In this document: positions 27,501 through 39,244 of the stretch, piece after piece | Layout: every line of letters begins with the position of its first letter | Numbering within the stretch: the stretch's first letter is position 1 | From: Anisakis pegreffii | Taxonomy: Eukaryota; Nematoda; Chromadorea; Rhabditida; Anisakidae | DNA length: 64,000 nucleotides | Direction: 5' to 3' | Assembly (NCBI GenBank): GCA_035041965.1 | Contig: JAPYMA010002343.1 | Location: 1 to 64,000, forward strand | Notes under the pieces: generated by a model | The model's input: the letters and a program-made list of their open reading frames with translations, nothing else | The model's database searches: none | Told to the model about the DNA's origin: nothing | Position numbers and translations under genes: made by a program

Positions 27501-28193
27501 TTGTTTGATTTTGACTTGGCTTGCGGTTTTGATAGAAAATGAATATTGTTTGCAGGTTGGATGAATTGAACGCAGGCAAGCCACAATGTCCTGTTAATTT
27601 GAACACACTGATAATTCCTCGTCGGAAATCTGCGAAAACATGCAGTTCATCGAGGCAACCATATGTAAGTGTTTTTTGGGTTTTGTTTCTACGCGATCTT
27701 CTAGTCATGAAAGATTTGAGAGTTTCCATGTTACAGGTATATTTGGGTTGTGGTCATGTGCAAGGTAAACACACGTGGGGTTTGAATAATATCAGTACGA
27801 ATTGTCCATCGTATAAATGCCCGATCTGTTTGGTAGATTCATCGAAGGTGATTCAATTAGTGATGGGAATGGAATCGGCGTTTCATTTGGATTCCGGCGA
27901 ATTGGACTATGCGTTCAATCCGTGTGGCCATGTTTGCTCGTTAGCTACTGTTAGGTGCGATACTTTCTTGTTCAGTTGATTCTTTATCACTGCTCAATAA
28001 ATCAATGATTTTTCATTGATCACATCCGACAAAATCGAGTGGTGAACGATAATTTTGCAGGTATTGGTCAAGAATACCACTTCCACACGGTACGAACAGT
28101 TTTCATCCGGTGTGTCCATTCTGCACTTCACTGTTGTGTATGGATAAGCCGTATGTACGACTTATATTTCAGGATCATTGCTTTGATTCCTGA
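24550..28193 (+). CDS. Pellino E3 ubiquitin-protein ligase (477 aa, 11 exons)
   Basis: Pellino proteins are RING-like E3 ubiquitin ligases that act with IRAK/Pelle kinases in Toll and IL-1 type signalling in the cytosol. Exons: 24550-24707, 25318-25462, 25585-25686, 25947-26031, 26255-26436, 26688-26783, 27094-27204, 27338-27432, 27556-27664, 27737-27954, 28061-28193; all junctions keep frame. After a divergent, acidic N-terminus of about 45 residues come KYGELILLG and YNGS, the start of the cryptic FHA domain, which contains GRSSEE (about residues 137-142), TISRYACRI, TARLYAAGFD and NIFLG. Next come DGLTTNGIL and DLCGATLLWRTAEGL. The C-terminal RING-like domain has the expected Cys/His pairs: CPV (336), CGH (366-368), CPIC (389-392), CGHVC (424-428) and CPFC (452-455). 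Human Pellino is about 418 residues; the excess is mostly N-terminal. The ATG lies a few bases after TTCATAG, a possible trans-splice site. Identification is secure; the physiological role here is inferred from the family. Confidence 0.94.
24788..25070. repeat. 28-bp tandem unit and derivatives in Pellino intron 1
   Basis: Two adjacent copies of a 28-bp unit (TCCGGTCACAG, one variable base, then TTCGAGATCATTTATA) begin at 24788 and 24816. A partial copy of the first half is found at about 24870 and of the second half at about 25047. All lie inside the first Pellino intron. Confidence 0.75.
24923..24989. repeat. inverted repeat (hairpin) in Pellino intron 1
   Basis: The 26-nt arms 24923-24948 and 24964-24989 are reverse complements except at two positions and are separated by 15 nt. 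Part of the left arm and loop (GGTTAAGTCA) recurs near 25142. It could be a remnant of a small inverted-repeat transposon or simply a fold-back. Confidence 0.75.
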
Positions 28194-30674
28194 TCCAATA
28201 GAATTGTTATTCTTTCTCTTCATTGTGTTGCTTCATTTCATTTCTATTCAATTGGTGTGATTCCGCCTAATAGCTCAACGTGATGAATTTGCTCGTTCGT
28301 AGGGACTAGATAGGTCACGGAGTGCGAAGTAAAAAAGATTTTGTCGCTAGATTGAACTTTTTAAATCATTTTTCGGAGTGAAATAATGTGATTAATAGCC
28401 CGAGATTGTGGTAGGGTTCAAGTAGCCTCGTGAGAGATTTTCAATTATTGATTCACATTTGGGAGTACCATGACAGCCACGTCTTATTTGGCGTGGCGAA
28501 TAATCGACAAAGCTGTGTCCAAATGAGAATTATTTCACAAATTTTCACATGCGCGATTACCCGCACTCTTTCTATGGCCTTCGAGCATCCTTGATCAATA
28601 CGACAAACGGGATGGGATCGATTATTTAGAAGGGGTGATTTCTTTTGTATCAGATTTTAAATGCTTTTTGAGTGATTTATTTGTATAGCAGTAGTAATTT
28701 CATTGATGTTGATGATAATAATTGTAAAGTTGTGTTGAGTTTGATTTTTCCTCAAAAATTCTATTCGACTTCTGCAAATCAGTCATTTTCATTGCACATG
28801 TTCATTGTGTATTGCCTAATTTAATTCAGTTGTATAATCAATAATGATTATTTTATTGATTTCTATGCGCTCGTTTCATACAGTAAAGATCTCCACAATG
28901 TAATACACACACACACACGCGTGTGTGTTGCTTATTAATTGTATTTCATTGAAAATACACCTCTCGAAGAATTCATATCTTTCGAGAACATTTTTTTTTC
29001 AAAAGCTTGTCGATACGTTTTGTAACTATTCACCATATATTAATGCGTATTCAGTATTGTGTAATGCGTATACTTTTAAGTTCCCCACGTCAAATATTTT
29101 TCTTTGCAACCTATCATCCATCTATTAATTCATAATCTAAATCATTTAAAATGCTTGCGTGATCATATTTCAAGTGTAATATATCGGCAACGAACTTCTG
29201 TATTTGTGTATGTATGTGTTTTTGCCGCATGCCTTTCCTCCTCTCTTCTTTTTCTCAACATATTATATTGCTAAGCTAATTCTAAGCTATCGGTTGCTTG
29301 TCTTGAGGATGGATCTTTACCGCAGTGTTGAATGAACACCAACCGAGACATTCCACTTCGAATAACTGACGTCAGATTCAGTCCGAGATTGTGAGCGCGT
29401 TCTAGTGGTAGGCTGATTGCGTTTGAGTATGCGCTGAAAATGTGTTAGAAATGGCTCATTTCATTGATTTTGCGATCTTTCAAATGATTCTTTTCGTTCA
29501 CCTGAAATGTTTCTCACAAATGGGCACCATACACGAATGTTCAGCATTTGTTTGAGGACTTTTAAGAGCTCACCATCTCGTTGATTTAACCTTTACCTCA
29601 GGATTAAGGAACGCATTTGAGTATCCTTTGGAGCTTATTGCTTATTCCATTGCAAGGCTGTTTCAGCGCCGTACCTTATCACATACGAAATGAGGTAAAT
29701 CATCAATACTCTCTTTGGCCGATCGTTCAAGAACGTTTAGTTGAACGTTTCAATAGAACTTTTGTATATTTGCACTTTTTTGTAATCATTCGCGAATATT
29801 ATTCATGATTTTGCTCAGTGACACGTTTTGTTCATTGCCACTGTCCATGCAGCTAGTTAGCGGATTCGTTGTGTTTTTACAACGAACAGTAATTGCTTCA
29901 TTAATTCTTTTATGTTCATCTTGATCAAGTATCCATCAATATTCTCTCGTTACCTAATCCTCATCCACCATTGATCTCTGATTGATCAAGAAAACACGGT
30001 AGATGAATGAAGCTCCTAATCGAACTACCGCCAGATTGGCAGTTTTTCCGTTGACAGCCCCATCTGATATCAGTTATGTCATCGATAGTGAATGACAGAA
30101 GGGATTCAGTGTTGAGTTGATTCTCAGCTCATAGCTATTCATCTACTCATCCAACTCAATCCACGTTTCAAGAAGCTGATCTCAGTTATTACCTTAACAA
30201 ATGAAGAATTACACTTACAATCTACGTAAATCTTCCTTACTGCCCACCAGTTTTTGATGGTTTTGAATTGAATTTTCACAAAATTTCCGAATCCAAATGA
30301 TAGATTCTGATGAAGTTCTGGAATGTTTGTCTAAAACATCGATTCCTATTCAGTTGATTAATTTGACGAATGTGGTCTTTTGTAAAATTGAAGAAAGTTT
30401 TTTAAATTTCAACTTTTGATGATGCTGTAATTTGAATGAAATTTCTTTGATGATATGTTTTCATAATTAAATAAATATGCTATTTATGCGTTGTTTGCAT
30501 CGTCGAATCGATGAACTCATTAAGCGAGTTTGTAGCATTAACAAACACATTATTTTATCAACATTCCGCAGACGAATCGTCGAATGACATCTTTCACTTG
30601 TTGTCTACCAGAATTCCACAGTGTAATCATGCGAATTCGCACTGTATGATCTTTGCATGTTCACGTTGATCCAG
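28194..30674. other. intergenic stretch with a microsatellite and weak exon candidates
   Basis: A dinucleotide tract at about 28905-28929 reads as an AC run meeting a GT run through a CGCG centre, making it palindromic. A plus-strand exon candidate at about 29595-29694 lies between a good acceptor (CTTTACCTCAG) and a GTAAAT donor, with a protein-like frame (NAFEYPLELIAYSIARLFQR); it could belong to the gene whose last exon is at 30675, but the splice choice is not clear. Nothing else is supported. Confidence 0.4.
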
Positions 30675-30976
30675 CGATCATTGATTATCGAAATCCTAAA
30701 CTTGGCGCTAGTGTGAATCTTCACATTCCAATAACATACCACAAAGTGAAGATTTGCAAAACAGTTTTAACGTCCCATCATGTTTTTTATCGTTACGGAC
30801 GGAATTCAATTCAAGATTCAGTTGAATTCGAAATCTTTTCGAAACATTGGTCAAGGTTCACGATGAAGTTTCTTCATGTCCAGGATCAACAAACCTTTGG
30901 ATTGTTCTTTTCTGCTTGCAAGGAATCGCTTGTGTTGCGCGTTTACGGGGAAGATGGCAACAGAGATGAACACTGA
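30675..30976 (+). CDS. terminal exon of an unidentified gene
   Basis: About 100 codons are open and protein-like from an acceptor-like CACGTTGATCCAG to the stop TGA at 30974. They include NPKLGASVNLHIPITYHKVK, HHVFYRYGRN, VEFEIFSKHWSRFTMKFLHV and KESLVLRVYGEDGN. No in-frame ATG precedes this block before an upstream stop, so it is best read as a last exon. I see no hydrophobic segment and recognise no domain. Its stop lies 110 bp before the LAMTOR3 start codon on the same strand, a spacing typical of nematode operons, with no obvious AATAAA between them. The product is unknown. Confidence 0.4.
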
Positions 30977-31085
30977 TTGTGTGTTCGTTGCTTCAGTTTC
31001 GCGTTGAATTAGTCAAGCAAAAACCAGACGATCACTTTTTCATAATTTAAGAGAGTGAAAGGTGGTAGGTGAGACACTCCCGATA

Positions 31086-33389
31086 ATGGAAATTACACGA
31101 TCTCTGCGAGCGATTCTTCGTGACACACCTGGAATTCAGTATATTTTCGTTACCGACAAGGAAGGAGTGCCCATTGTCGGAGTCAGCGAATCTTCAGGTT
31201 CCTAATATATTCTTGTTCTGAATCCGCTGTCGCATTCTAATTTCTACTGTTTTTGGCTTCCAGTTTCCTTAAATACATTTTGAATAATATTTCTGAAAAT
31301 TTTTCAAATGTGAGGTGGAAATATCTGATGCAATTAAATGAACTTTGCTCGTTGGGCTTTCTCCAGTTGATTGGAGTGCGCTTGTTTGCGACTGCTCACA
31401 AATACGACGTGCAACGAGCCAGTGTTTAGTGATGTCTGAGATTGTTGATGTTTTATGTCTGTTTGAAGGTGAAGAATTCCGTAATCGTGCGCAATTGATC
31501 AACAGCTATCAATTGGCCGTCGAACAGACAGCAAAGCTGAATATGGGTGAACAGAAAACGGCCATATTTCGGTGAGTTTTCTGATTGATTCGTACATCTG
31601 CAAATAGCATTCGCAACTCTGACGAATTGTTTCTGTACATTTAAGCAATCAATTAAGCACCTCTCAAACGATCATCGTTCACTTTTGATAGCAACACAAA
31701 AGAATTACGTGACATATTCTATCATTCTCTGAAATGACTCATAGGCGATCGTTTTTCGCTGTTCGATTATGTGAACTTATCGTGACATTCATTGTTTCGA
31801 TTAGTTGAGCCATTACCTAAGGGAATTATGAATGTATTCAAGCAATAAAGTGCAATAAAATTTTACTGAGTATTCGTGAAAATTCGTGTTGCATGCGTGG
31901 AGGGCATATTAAAACGCTTTGGTCAATCGTGTTTGATGGCTCCGAATAGCCATTAATTCATTACATAATTCTGCACTTATACTGACTGATCCCATGTGGT
32001 TCAGTAAACATTTGAATTAATGATATTTTTCATTGGACAATCGATTCGAATACAAATTTTCGCCTCCTCGATTTCTGCGTTTCAGTTGACTGATTCGTTT
32101 TCGTCAGAAGCATTTTTTGAATGCTTTTTTTTGCATTTAACGGGACATGGTAATTATTCAGTATCAGTCGGCATCATTTTAATAATTAATCTCAGGTTAT
32201 GAATTAGAAGCAAGAATGAATTGGTTTTATGTCGGGGACACTTTTCTGAAACTGCATTTCGGGAGCTTTCATCCATATGAAACACGCATGGTTTTGGTTT
32301 GTAGCTGTCAATTCACGTGTGTGGATTCGTATTGCGGCTGGTTTCGTGTAATAGCAATAAAAATCCCGATAAATCTGAATGCTGTCGTTGTTTTCACTTC
32401 ATCACGCTAGCTTAAAGAATACAAAATTTTGTATTCCGATTTCAATATTACGTCCGTGCATATCTTAATCACAGCATAATGCTTCTCGTGCCATAGAAAC
32501 TACCCCATGTTCTATTTTGTTCCTCCATCCTTAGAATTAGTGAACAATGGCGCTGCCGATGGAATTATGTCGGAATGATCAGCTGATTCGGATTGGCCAT
32601 ACTGATCATTCGATTTGTTTTTGAACGAATTCTTTGTAATAAAAGTACAAAGATGGATAGTGAAACACATCCGAATCATAAGATTTACAATATATTCTAA
32701 TTGGAACAGATATATGGAACAGGTTTACAACAGAACAGATATTCATAGTTGAGGAGTTATAGCTATTTTATCAAAGCTATCTGAACTGGCGCTGAGGTGC
32801 TCATTGATATGCATTTGATCACTACAGATCAATTCGTTACTATAGAAATATGGGTACATTCAAGCCTACCGTCTTCTCAAGTTTGCCCGGAAACACATTC
32901 AATTTTATCTCATTCCTTAATTCGTCAACCACGAGTTAAGGATGTGTTCGTCATTAGAAGGACAACAGAACATTGCACTATTTCTAGCTGTTCGAAGGTG
33001 TTATTTGTTTGTTGTTTTATTTGTTCGGACATTCGACAAGTATCCCAAGCTTTTAAACTAAGCTGCACATAGTGATAATACAATGATAATCAGATTGAAA
33101 TCATACAGCAAGTTGTGGTTCATCAATATACATATGACATCAGATAGAGTATGGAACTGCGTAAACTGCCGCGTATAGTAATAATATCCCGGATAAGTTC
33201 CTCGCTAAAATTATTGTGTTTTTTTGCAGTTATGAAACCAGCGAGTTGGTTGTGCTGAATATTAAACCGTTAGTTGTTTATGTGGTGGCCAGTTCGGAGT
33301 GTCCAATTGGAGTTCTTCGGCAACTCAGAGTACCTCTGGAACCAATCGTCAACGAAATTGCTTCAGCAACTAACATTCCGATTGCTTGA
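31086..33389 (+). CDS. LAMTOR3 / MP1 Ragulator subunit (124 aa, 3 exons)
   Basis: LAMTOR3 (MAPK scaffold protein MP1) pairs with LAMTOR2 inside the Ragulator complex on late endosomes and lysosomes, where it supports MEK-ERK and Rag-mTORC1 signalling. Exons: 31086-31197, 31469-31571 and 33230-33389, joining in frame to exactly 124 residues, the same length as the human protein. The single roadblock/LC7 fold is recognisable from IQYIFVTDKEGVPIVGV in exon 1, LNMGEQKTAIF in exon 2 and ELVVLNIKPLVVYVVASSE in exon 3, followed by a C-terminal helix. Splice sites are TCAG|GTTCCT, TTTGAAG acceptor, TTTCG|GTGAGT and TTTTTTTGCAG acceptor. Intron 2 is 1.66 kb and carries a reverse copy of a repeat found at 39-41 kb. 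The short gap to the preceding exon suggests an operon. Exon 1's start is the first ATG in frame and matches the family length. Confidence 0.93.
32754..32820 (-). repeat. solitary reverse copy of the 39-41 kb repeat unit
   Basis: Read on the minus strand, this stretch of LAMTOR3 intron 2 matches part of the A-type unit of the tandem repeat at 39.25-41.0 kb, including GATCAAATGCATATCAATGA and CACCTCAGCGC, then TAAAATAGCTATA and CTCCTCAAC. It shows the unit is dispersed, not only tandem. Confidence 0.8.
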
Positions 33390-34315
33390 TTGATCCGATC
33401 ATTTTGTGTGATATGTGTCTCACAGTGAATGTATGAAATTATTCTTATCGATTGATGACTTGTTTACATGTTCAATATTCATAAATATGTGGTCATGTTC
33501 CAGAATTTTTAACGATGTGATGTTGTTTTATGTAATCGATATAAATAATGGAAGTTCTTTCAGTTAACTTCTGTGTGTGACCCGATCATTTTGTGTGATC
33601 AAAATCACTCTTAAAATTATTCGTTGATGTGATTTTTTCATCAACATTATGGATTTACCAGTTAAGCGTAAACACAGCTCATCATATGCTGATGTTTTCT
33701 TTATCATGCTGAATTTGTTGAATCAAAACTAGAAATGTTTCCTGAAAGTTTGCTATTCCAGATGATGGTTTTCTATAAATTTGTCTCTTTTTTCATTTAA
33801 TTCCTTTGATGAATATCACCGTCCTTAAACGAGTGTGTGAAAACATGTGTCACTTCAGTCGTGCTGAGAAATTATTTATGAAAAAAATGTTTTTAGTAAG
33901 TATGTGGTCATGTTTTGGATTGGAGAGTTGCAGATCCGGCAAATCAACATCTTTCAATCATGTAACGTGATGAGACAAGCTTTCCCAGATCATTCCTTGC
34001 ATCAAGGGAATTCAGAGAACAACACCATGAGATTGTAGCATTCGCGACGGCGATTTTTTGCTGTTAATCATTTGCAATTTCATTCGCATGACCCAAAAAC
34101 GAATTGAAATTATTGCTGAATTGTACTCGTTGTGCCAGTTTCGCATGCTCATTCTCATGTGCTCCCTATAGATTCATTATCATTTGATTACCGCTGGGAT
34201 TCATTGCGCAAAACAAGAGATTGCTTATTATTTTGCATGTAAGATATTTTGAAAATAAATATTCCTCAGAAAACGTTTGCTCACATGGAATTTTTGCTCA
34301 TATAATGGAATTGAT
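33390..34315. other. intergenic stretch, nothing recognised
   Basis: This is the 3' flank of LAMTOR3. A TGATCATTTTGTGTGAT-like phrase occurs near 33397 and again near 33583. I see no gene, RNA or mobile element. Confidence 0.5.
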
Positions 34316-34782
34316 ATGACGACACTGCAGTTGAGTCACTCTCCAAAATTTATTCTCGATAAACTCAAGAAACGAGAGTAAATAGTGGGAACAAAGTGAT
34401 TAGTACATCAGAATTGTTTGAAATTCTATCGGAAATTTATCATTTCGACGGATATTTGCGATTTGTGAACGCATTCACGGGAACTTCTCAACTGTTCAAT
34501 TGCTCGTTGTCATTCGGAACTAATTCAAAGGGGTAGATTGGAGTATCTTGCGCTGGATCCGGCCATATTGTCTGACGATGAAATTTCGAAAATAGCAATG
34601 AATTTCGACGTGGTCGATCTTGTTGCATCAATATTCGAAAACCATCTGAAATACCAAGTTGACTTCCTTCGTTACATGACAATGATGTAAGATTCGCTGA
34701 GTTTGGTGGATTCAACGGATTGCATGTTTCAAGCTCGTTATGCGACTTCTTTGCCCGGAGGCGCAACAAAATCAAGAAATAA
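34316..34782 (+). CDS. candidate three-exon small protein (86 aa), unknown
   Basis: Exon 1 (34316-34377) starts MTTLQLSHSPKFILDKLKKR and ends at GA|GTAAAT. Exon 2 (34537-34686, or from 34531 if the preceding AAAG is used) encodes an acidic, helical-looking block with LALDPAILSDDEISKIAM, DVVDLVASIFENHLKY and VDFLRYMTM, ending at a GTAAGA donor. After a 47-bp intron, exon 3 (34734-34782) adds SLCDFFARRRNKIKK and TAA. All junctions agree in phase 2. An AATAAA overlaps the stop codon. There is no signal peptide or membrane segment, and the C-terminus is strongly basic. No family is recognised. A minus-strand frame (34488-34775) and another plus-strand frame inside intron 1 are also open, so this remains a model. 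Confidence 0.38.
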
Positions 34783-37700
34783 ACGGACGAATATAAACCA
34801 AAATCTTTTAAAGGTAAACGTGAAATTTCGATGATCGTGATAATATCTTGCGTAACTGATATAATAAGGGCATATAATACAGAATGGTTAAAATAGATAA
34901 CCTTTATGTAACTATGAAATGATGCTGAAATGGTAGTTCGAAAAAGAAGATTGTCAAATGGGAAATAGGATCAACGTTGCGAAAAATATTTCTACTTTTC
35001 AAAGAGTTCTTTTAAAATTGCTAGTAGAATTTCATCAACGGGACTGACTGCATCGTGCGCATTTCTTGTGAAACTAATTGAAGTGAAATTTATGGTCGAT
35101 GTGAACTGGAGAATATTAACCTCACATTGATCATACAGTAATTGTCAAGTTACTGTTGAAATATTGATTCACGGCCGACGAAGGGTTGCTTCTTAAAGGG
35201 TCAGTGAAATTAGCAAAAATTCAAAACCAAAATTAACATTACTGTATGGAAGATAGGCGGACGAAACGAGAATTTCAGCTGCCAAGAAAACGAACAATAA
35301 CTGAGTGGCGCACGAATTTCGATTCACCATTGAAATAATGCGTTCCGATCAATGCGGTAGAACCAACTGAGATCCTCTAAAAGTTTTTGATATTCGAGCG
35401 AGCGAATCCTGTCGATGTTATCATAAGACGTATCGTGATGCACTTGATGAACAAACAAACAAACGATAATACAACCCATAATCATGCGAAAACAGTTAAA
35501 AAAACAATCGGCCGAATGAGCAAGCAGAGGCTAATTGTGATGAAATTACCGCTTGTTTTGGTACAAGTCATGCTTTCTTTCCACAAAGATATCACCGAAT
35601 GAACATTCCATAAGTGCACAGCTATCCATGAGGACTTTCTTCATGTTCAAACATTTCTCATGTGCATCAAGAGTCTCTATCGAAGTGGTTGTATCAAATC
35701 AACAGTGCTAGGAACACAACTAGGGAAGGAACCAAGTCCGCGATTGGTGATTCGATGTAGATCGGTTCAGCTTGAAGTGTGGATCAGCGAAGAGAACGAA
35801 TGTGAATGTCAACATTCCTGTTGCGTGTGTTCGCTGAGCGAGTGTGTTTTGTACCTGAATCTAGTAGGATAAGCTTGTTAGAACTAAGCATCTGAAGGGG
35901 TTGGCGATGATGCTGGCACATGGGCAACTGCTGAACACTAACTACTCGATTGACCATTTCGCATTGAATGCAACTAATTGGTTTGTTTAGATTACTACAA
36001 AAAAAGTTATTTCGTGAGGAGTGCAGCAAAGCGACATTCATAGTGACTTGGAAAGTACATTTTGGTGGAATTTGTGAAGTCAATTAATTAATTCTTCGCA
36101 AGCACAATATGGTTATTATTGGTCGATCATATTTGTACATCAAAAATAGTCACGAGGGAACGTTTCTTGTTTACCTGATAAATCTTGAAGCAAAGCTACA
36201 AAAGTGCAATGGAATGTTCTTGTTTTGAAGAGTTTCTGAGTGAGTTGTGAAGCGATTAAACTAAAATTAATAAGCATTTAGCTAAGTGCACAATACTCCC
36301 ACTGCAATACGGCATATCGAAACAGATGAGCGAAGGCATCGCAGTGAAAGGCAATAAATGATGACATAATGAGATCTCAATCGATCTCTGTCTGCATCGA
36401 TTGGAACAACAAATGTCAAGCTCAAGTGTGAGCGAAAGCCTGACTAAAATTTGTAAAAACTGACTTAGGAATGTTTTCTTGATAGAATTTAACCTAAGCA
36501 GATGATTTTATGGGAAGAGATTAATTACGTTCCAGTGGGACAGCTCAAGTAAAGTGGCACAGTTGAACAGAGGGGATGATAATTTTTAGTCCAAAGTTAC
36601 ATATTCCAATCTTACCTATGGGCATACATCCATCCTCCGAGAACATCGTCAAATAGCAGAAACAACGCCATCAGCAAGTACAAACGGATGATGCTGAATT
36701 GTTAACACAATCTCATAGCTAAAGCGAGAGTGTTTAAACATACTTAAGGACTAATCGCTATTGAGTTAAATAACCAGTGCTCAATTCAACGCTAGAACGA
36801 AACGATCCTTGTTCTGCGGCGATGAGATTAGAAAACTGGATATTTTTTTTGAAGATATGTGGTCGAATTCAGGCTTTCTTCATGCATTGCCTCTTCTTTG
36901 CGATATTCCACTGGGTATATGGAAGCCTCAGCAACTCACAATCAGTAAATTTAATACTATCCAATGCAGCATCGTGAAAGACTGAATCTCATGCAGGAGT
37001 CGTCGAAAACAAGCAGAGCTTGAAACAGCATTACGATAGAACGGTGAAACGTTGTTCAGTGACCGTATAAACACATCAGTCAGATAAGAGAACAAAGACC
37101 AATGGAGTTTTCAATTTGCTTCGTAATGTGATCAGCTGCTGGTTCCGCCAAATTTTAGTTCCTTTTAATATCCATTTCTAATCAAGCGCACACCAACACA
37201 GTGAGGAATGTTATTGGGAAGTGGTAGTTGGAAGCTTGTTTTAGATAGCCTGTAGGGGAATAGAACGGAAAGAAAAATTAGATTAGAATGGAAAAAAAAA
37301 CAAATTCGCACTGGCTTTGCGTCATTTCACACTAAATACCATTAGATTCTGTTTTAATCCTCGTATCATTCGTTCTGATCATGGTGTGATACGCTTGAAC
37401 GTTGAATATATAATAAGTAAATAGATAAACAACGTCTCGCACTGACTATCGAACAGTAATTCGGGTAACACTGGGCTCAAAATATCAACTTGTTTTGCGC
37501 GCCATGTATCAGGAGCAAAATCCCAGAGGAAATCACTCATGGAAACAATGTATGGCGCAATGCTACATAAACGCTCAATGAATCGAGGACTATTGGTACG
37601 GAATAATGTGAATATTTCATCAAGTTTAGCTGATCACCGAGCAGTATGTAATTGAGAGTGATGTTGAACAACAGCGTAGGATTTGTCGCATTTATCGAAT

Positions 37701-39244
37701 CACCCAACAGTACATTTTTGGCCTCGAATCGTGAGCATTTGTTAAGCGGATCTGCCCCAACGTCATCATATTTTCAACATTTGCCTCCTCATGGAAGAAG
37801 TCGTGACCAAATGAATGAATTCGCCTCAGTTAAGATTGAAATCCAACTAAGGATCAGCGCAGCCGTATGTTTATCGTTAACAAAGATGCCTAATTAACTA
37901 TTTCAAAGCTGAAAAAGCATATGTTCAAACATTGTTCAGGTGGATTAAAAGACAGGCTCTGACGCTTATGCAATCAACGGATAAATGAGGAGTGAAGGAG
38001 ACTGACACACGACCAATTTGAACCCGTGAATAGAATGTAGTAACAACGAAATCAACTCAATTAGTGCAGGTAATGAAAATCGTGCAATTAAACAGACTAC
38101 TGCGGTAGATCGTCTCATCTCTGGGATTCTTCTCAAACTGAAGAATTCTTTAGAAACCTTGAAATTATCATTGTTCCAAATTAGGAACATTCATGAAATG
38201 TGTGATGATCAAATATTTGAGAACCTAATTGAGAGATAGATCAACAGCAGAATGACAAAAAAAAGGGAATTCTAAATGAGATTCCGAGTGGAACTTTTCA
38301 AATTTCATAACTTTTATGCATCGAACCACTGTCACCTATCGACCTCATGATGAACTAGTTGGTTATGGACTTAACATATGCACCAATCGAATCGAACGAA
38401 TTCCACACTTATTTTCCGTGTAGTCACCAGAAGCTTTGGTCAGCTGTGATGATTTTAGAGGGAACGTAACAAAGAATACTCACACCAAATCACAACAATC
38501 TGATTCTCGCTATCAACTTTATTGAAAGCCGATGATATTCGGATCAGACGGTAACCTATGTGGATGCTTTCCCAATTAGCCGATAAAGCTTATGATTGAA
38601 ATCACTGATGCGATATGAACGGTTGTATGAGACCATTTATATTTATGACAGATGGGCGGGCACAATTCATAATGGTTGGTGTGAATGATTTTTGATAACT
38701 TTCGATGTTCTATTAATGGCAAAATACTTGATAAATTCCTGGAAATTGATAGAACCTCTGAATTAACATGCATAAAATTACTTGAAATCTCCGGTAACAA
38801 CGGACATAAAGAAAAGCAGTGGTTCTGAGAAGATGATTCCTGATCGAAATGTAACTTTCATTTACATAGCTGATTAATATGCATTCTGCATATGAGCCTC
38901 GTCAAGATCACTCCAATTATCATCACAGCTGACTGCTGTTTTAATCCATGTTTGATTCGCGATTTTGCATATTTGACCGCATGATGTTGCGACTTTTTGA
39001 AACCATTTCAACCCTCTTAGAAGTGAAATATTTATTATAATTATAGAATGATTTCCATCGGATTTTTATCCTTTTCACACTTTGGTTCTCCTTCCCTTTT
39101 CATTGGTGTGAGTTGGTTGAGGTATACGACCCCATAGACAGCATTTCGTCGATTGCGAGCGATGCGTTGATGGTACGGCTCGTCACTATCTTCCATCCAA
39201 TTTTGTTACCTTCTCGAACAAATTTAGCCACTGCAAACCTGAAA
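34783..39244. other. gene-poor stretch, no supported gene
   Basis: Open frames here are short and lack flanking splice signals or recognisable domains. I found no repeats of note and no RNA genes. Confidence 0.5.

Noticed and set aside
27334..27729. Minus-strand 131-codon frame
   Set aside because: It is a shadow of Pellino exons 8 and 9 on the opposite strand.
28380..28440. TAGCCCGAG...GGGTTCAAG resembling tRNA boxes
   Set aside because: Spacing between the boxes is far too short and no cloverleaf forms.
28905..28929. AC/GT palindromic tract as a functional element
   Set aside because: It is an ordinary dinucleotide microsatellite; the palindrome follows from the AC run meeting a GT run.
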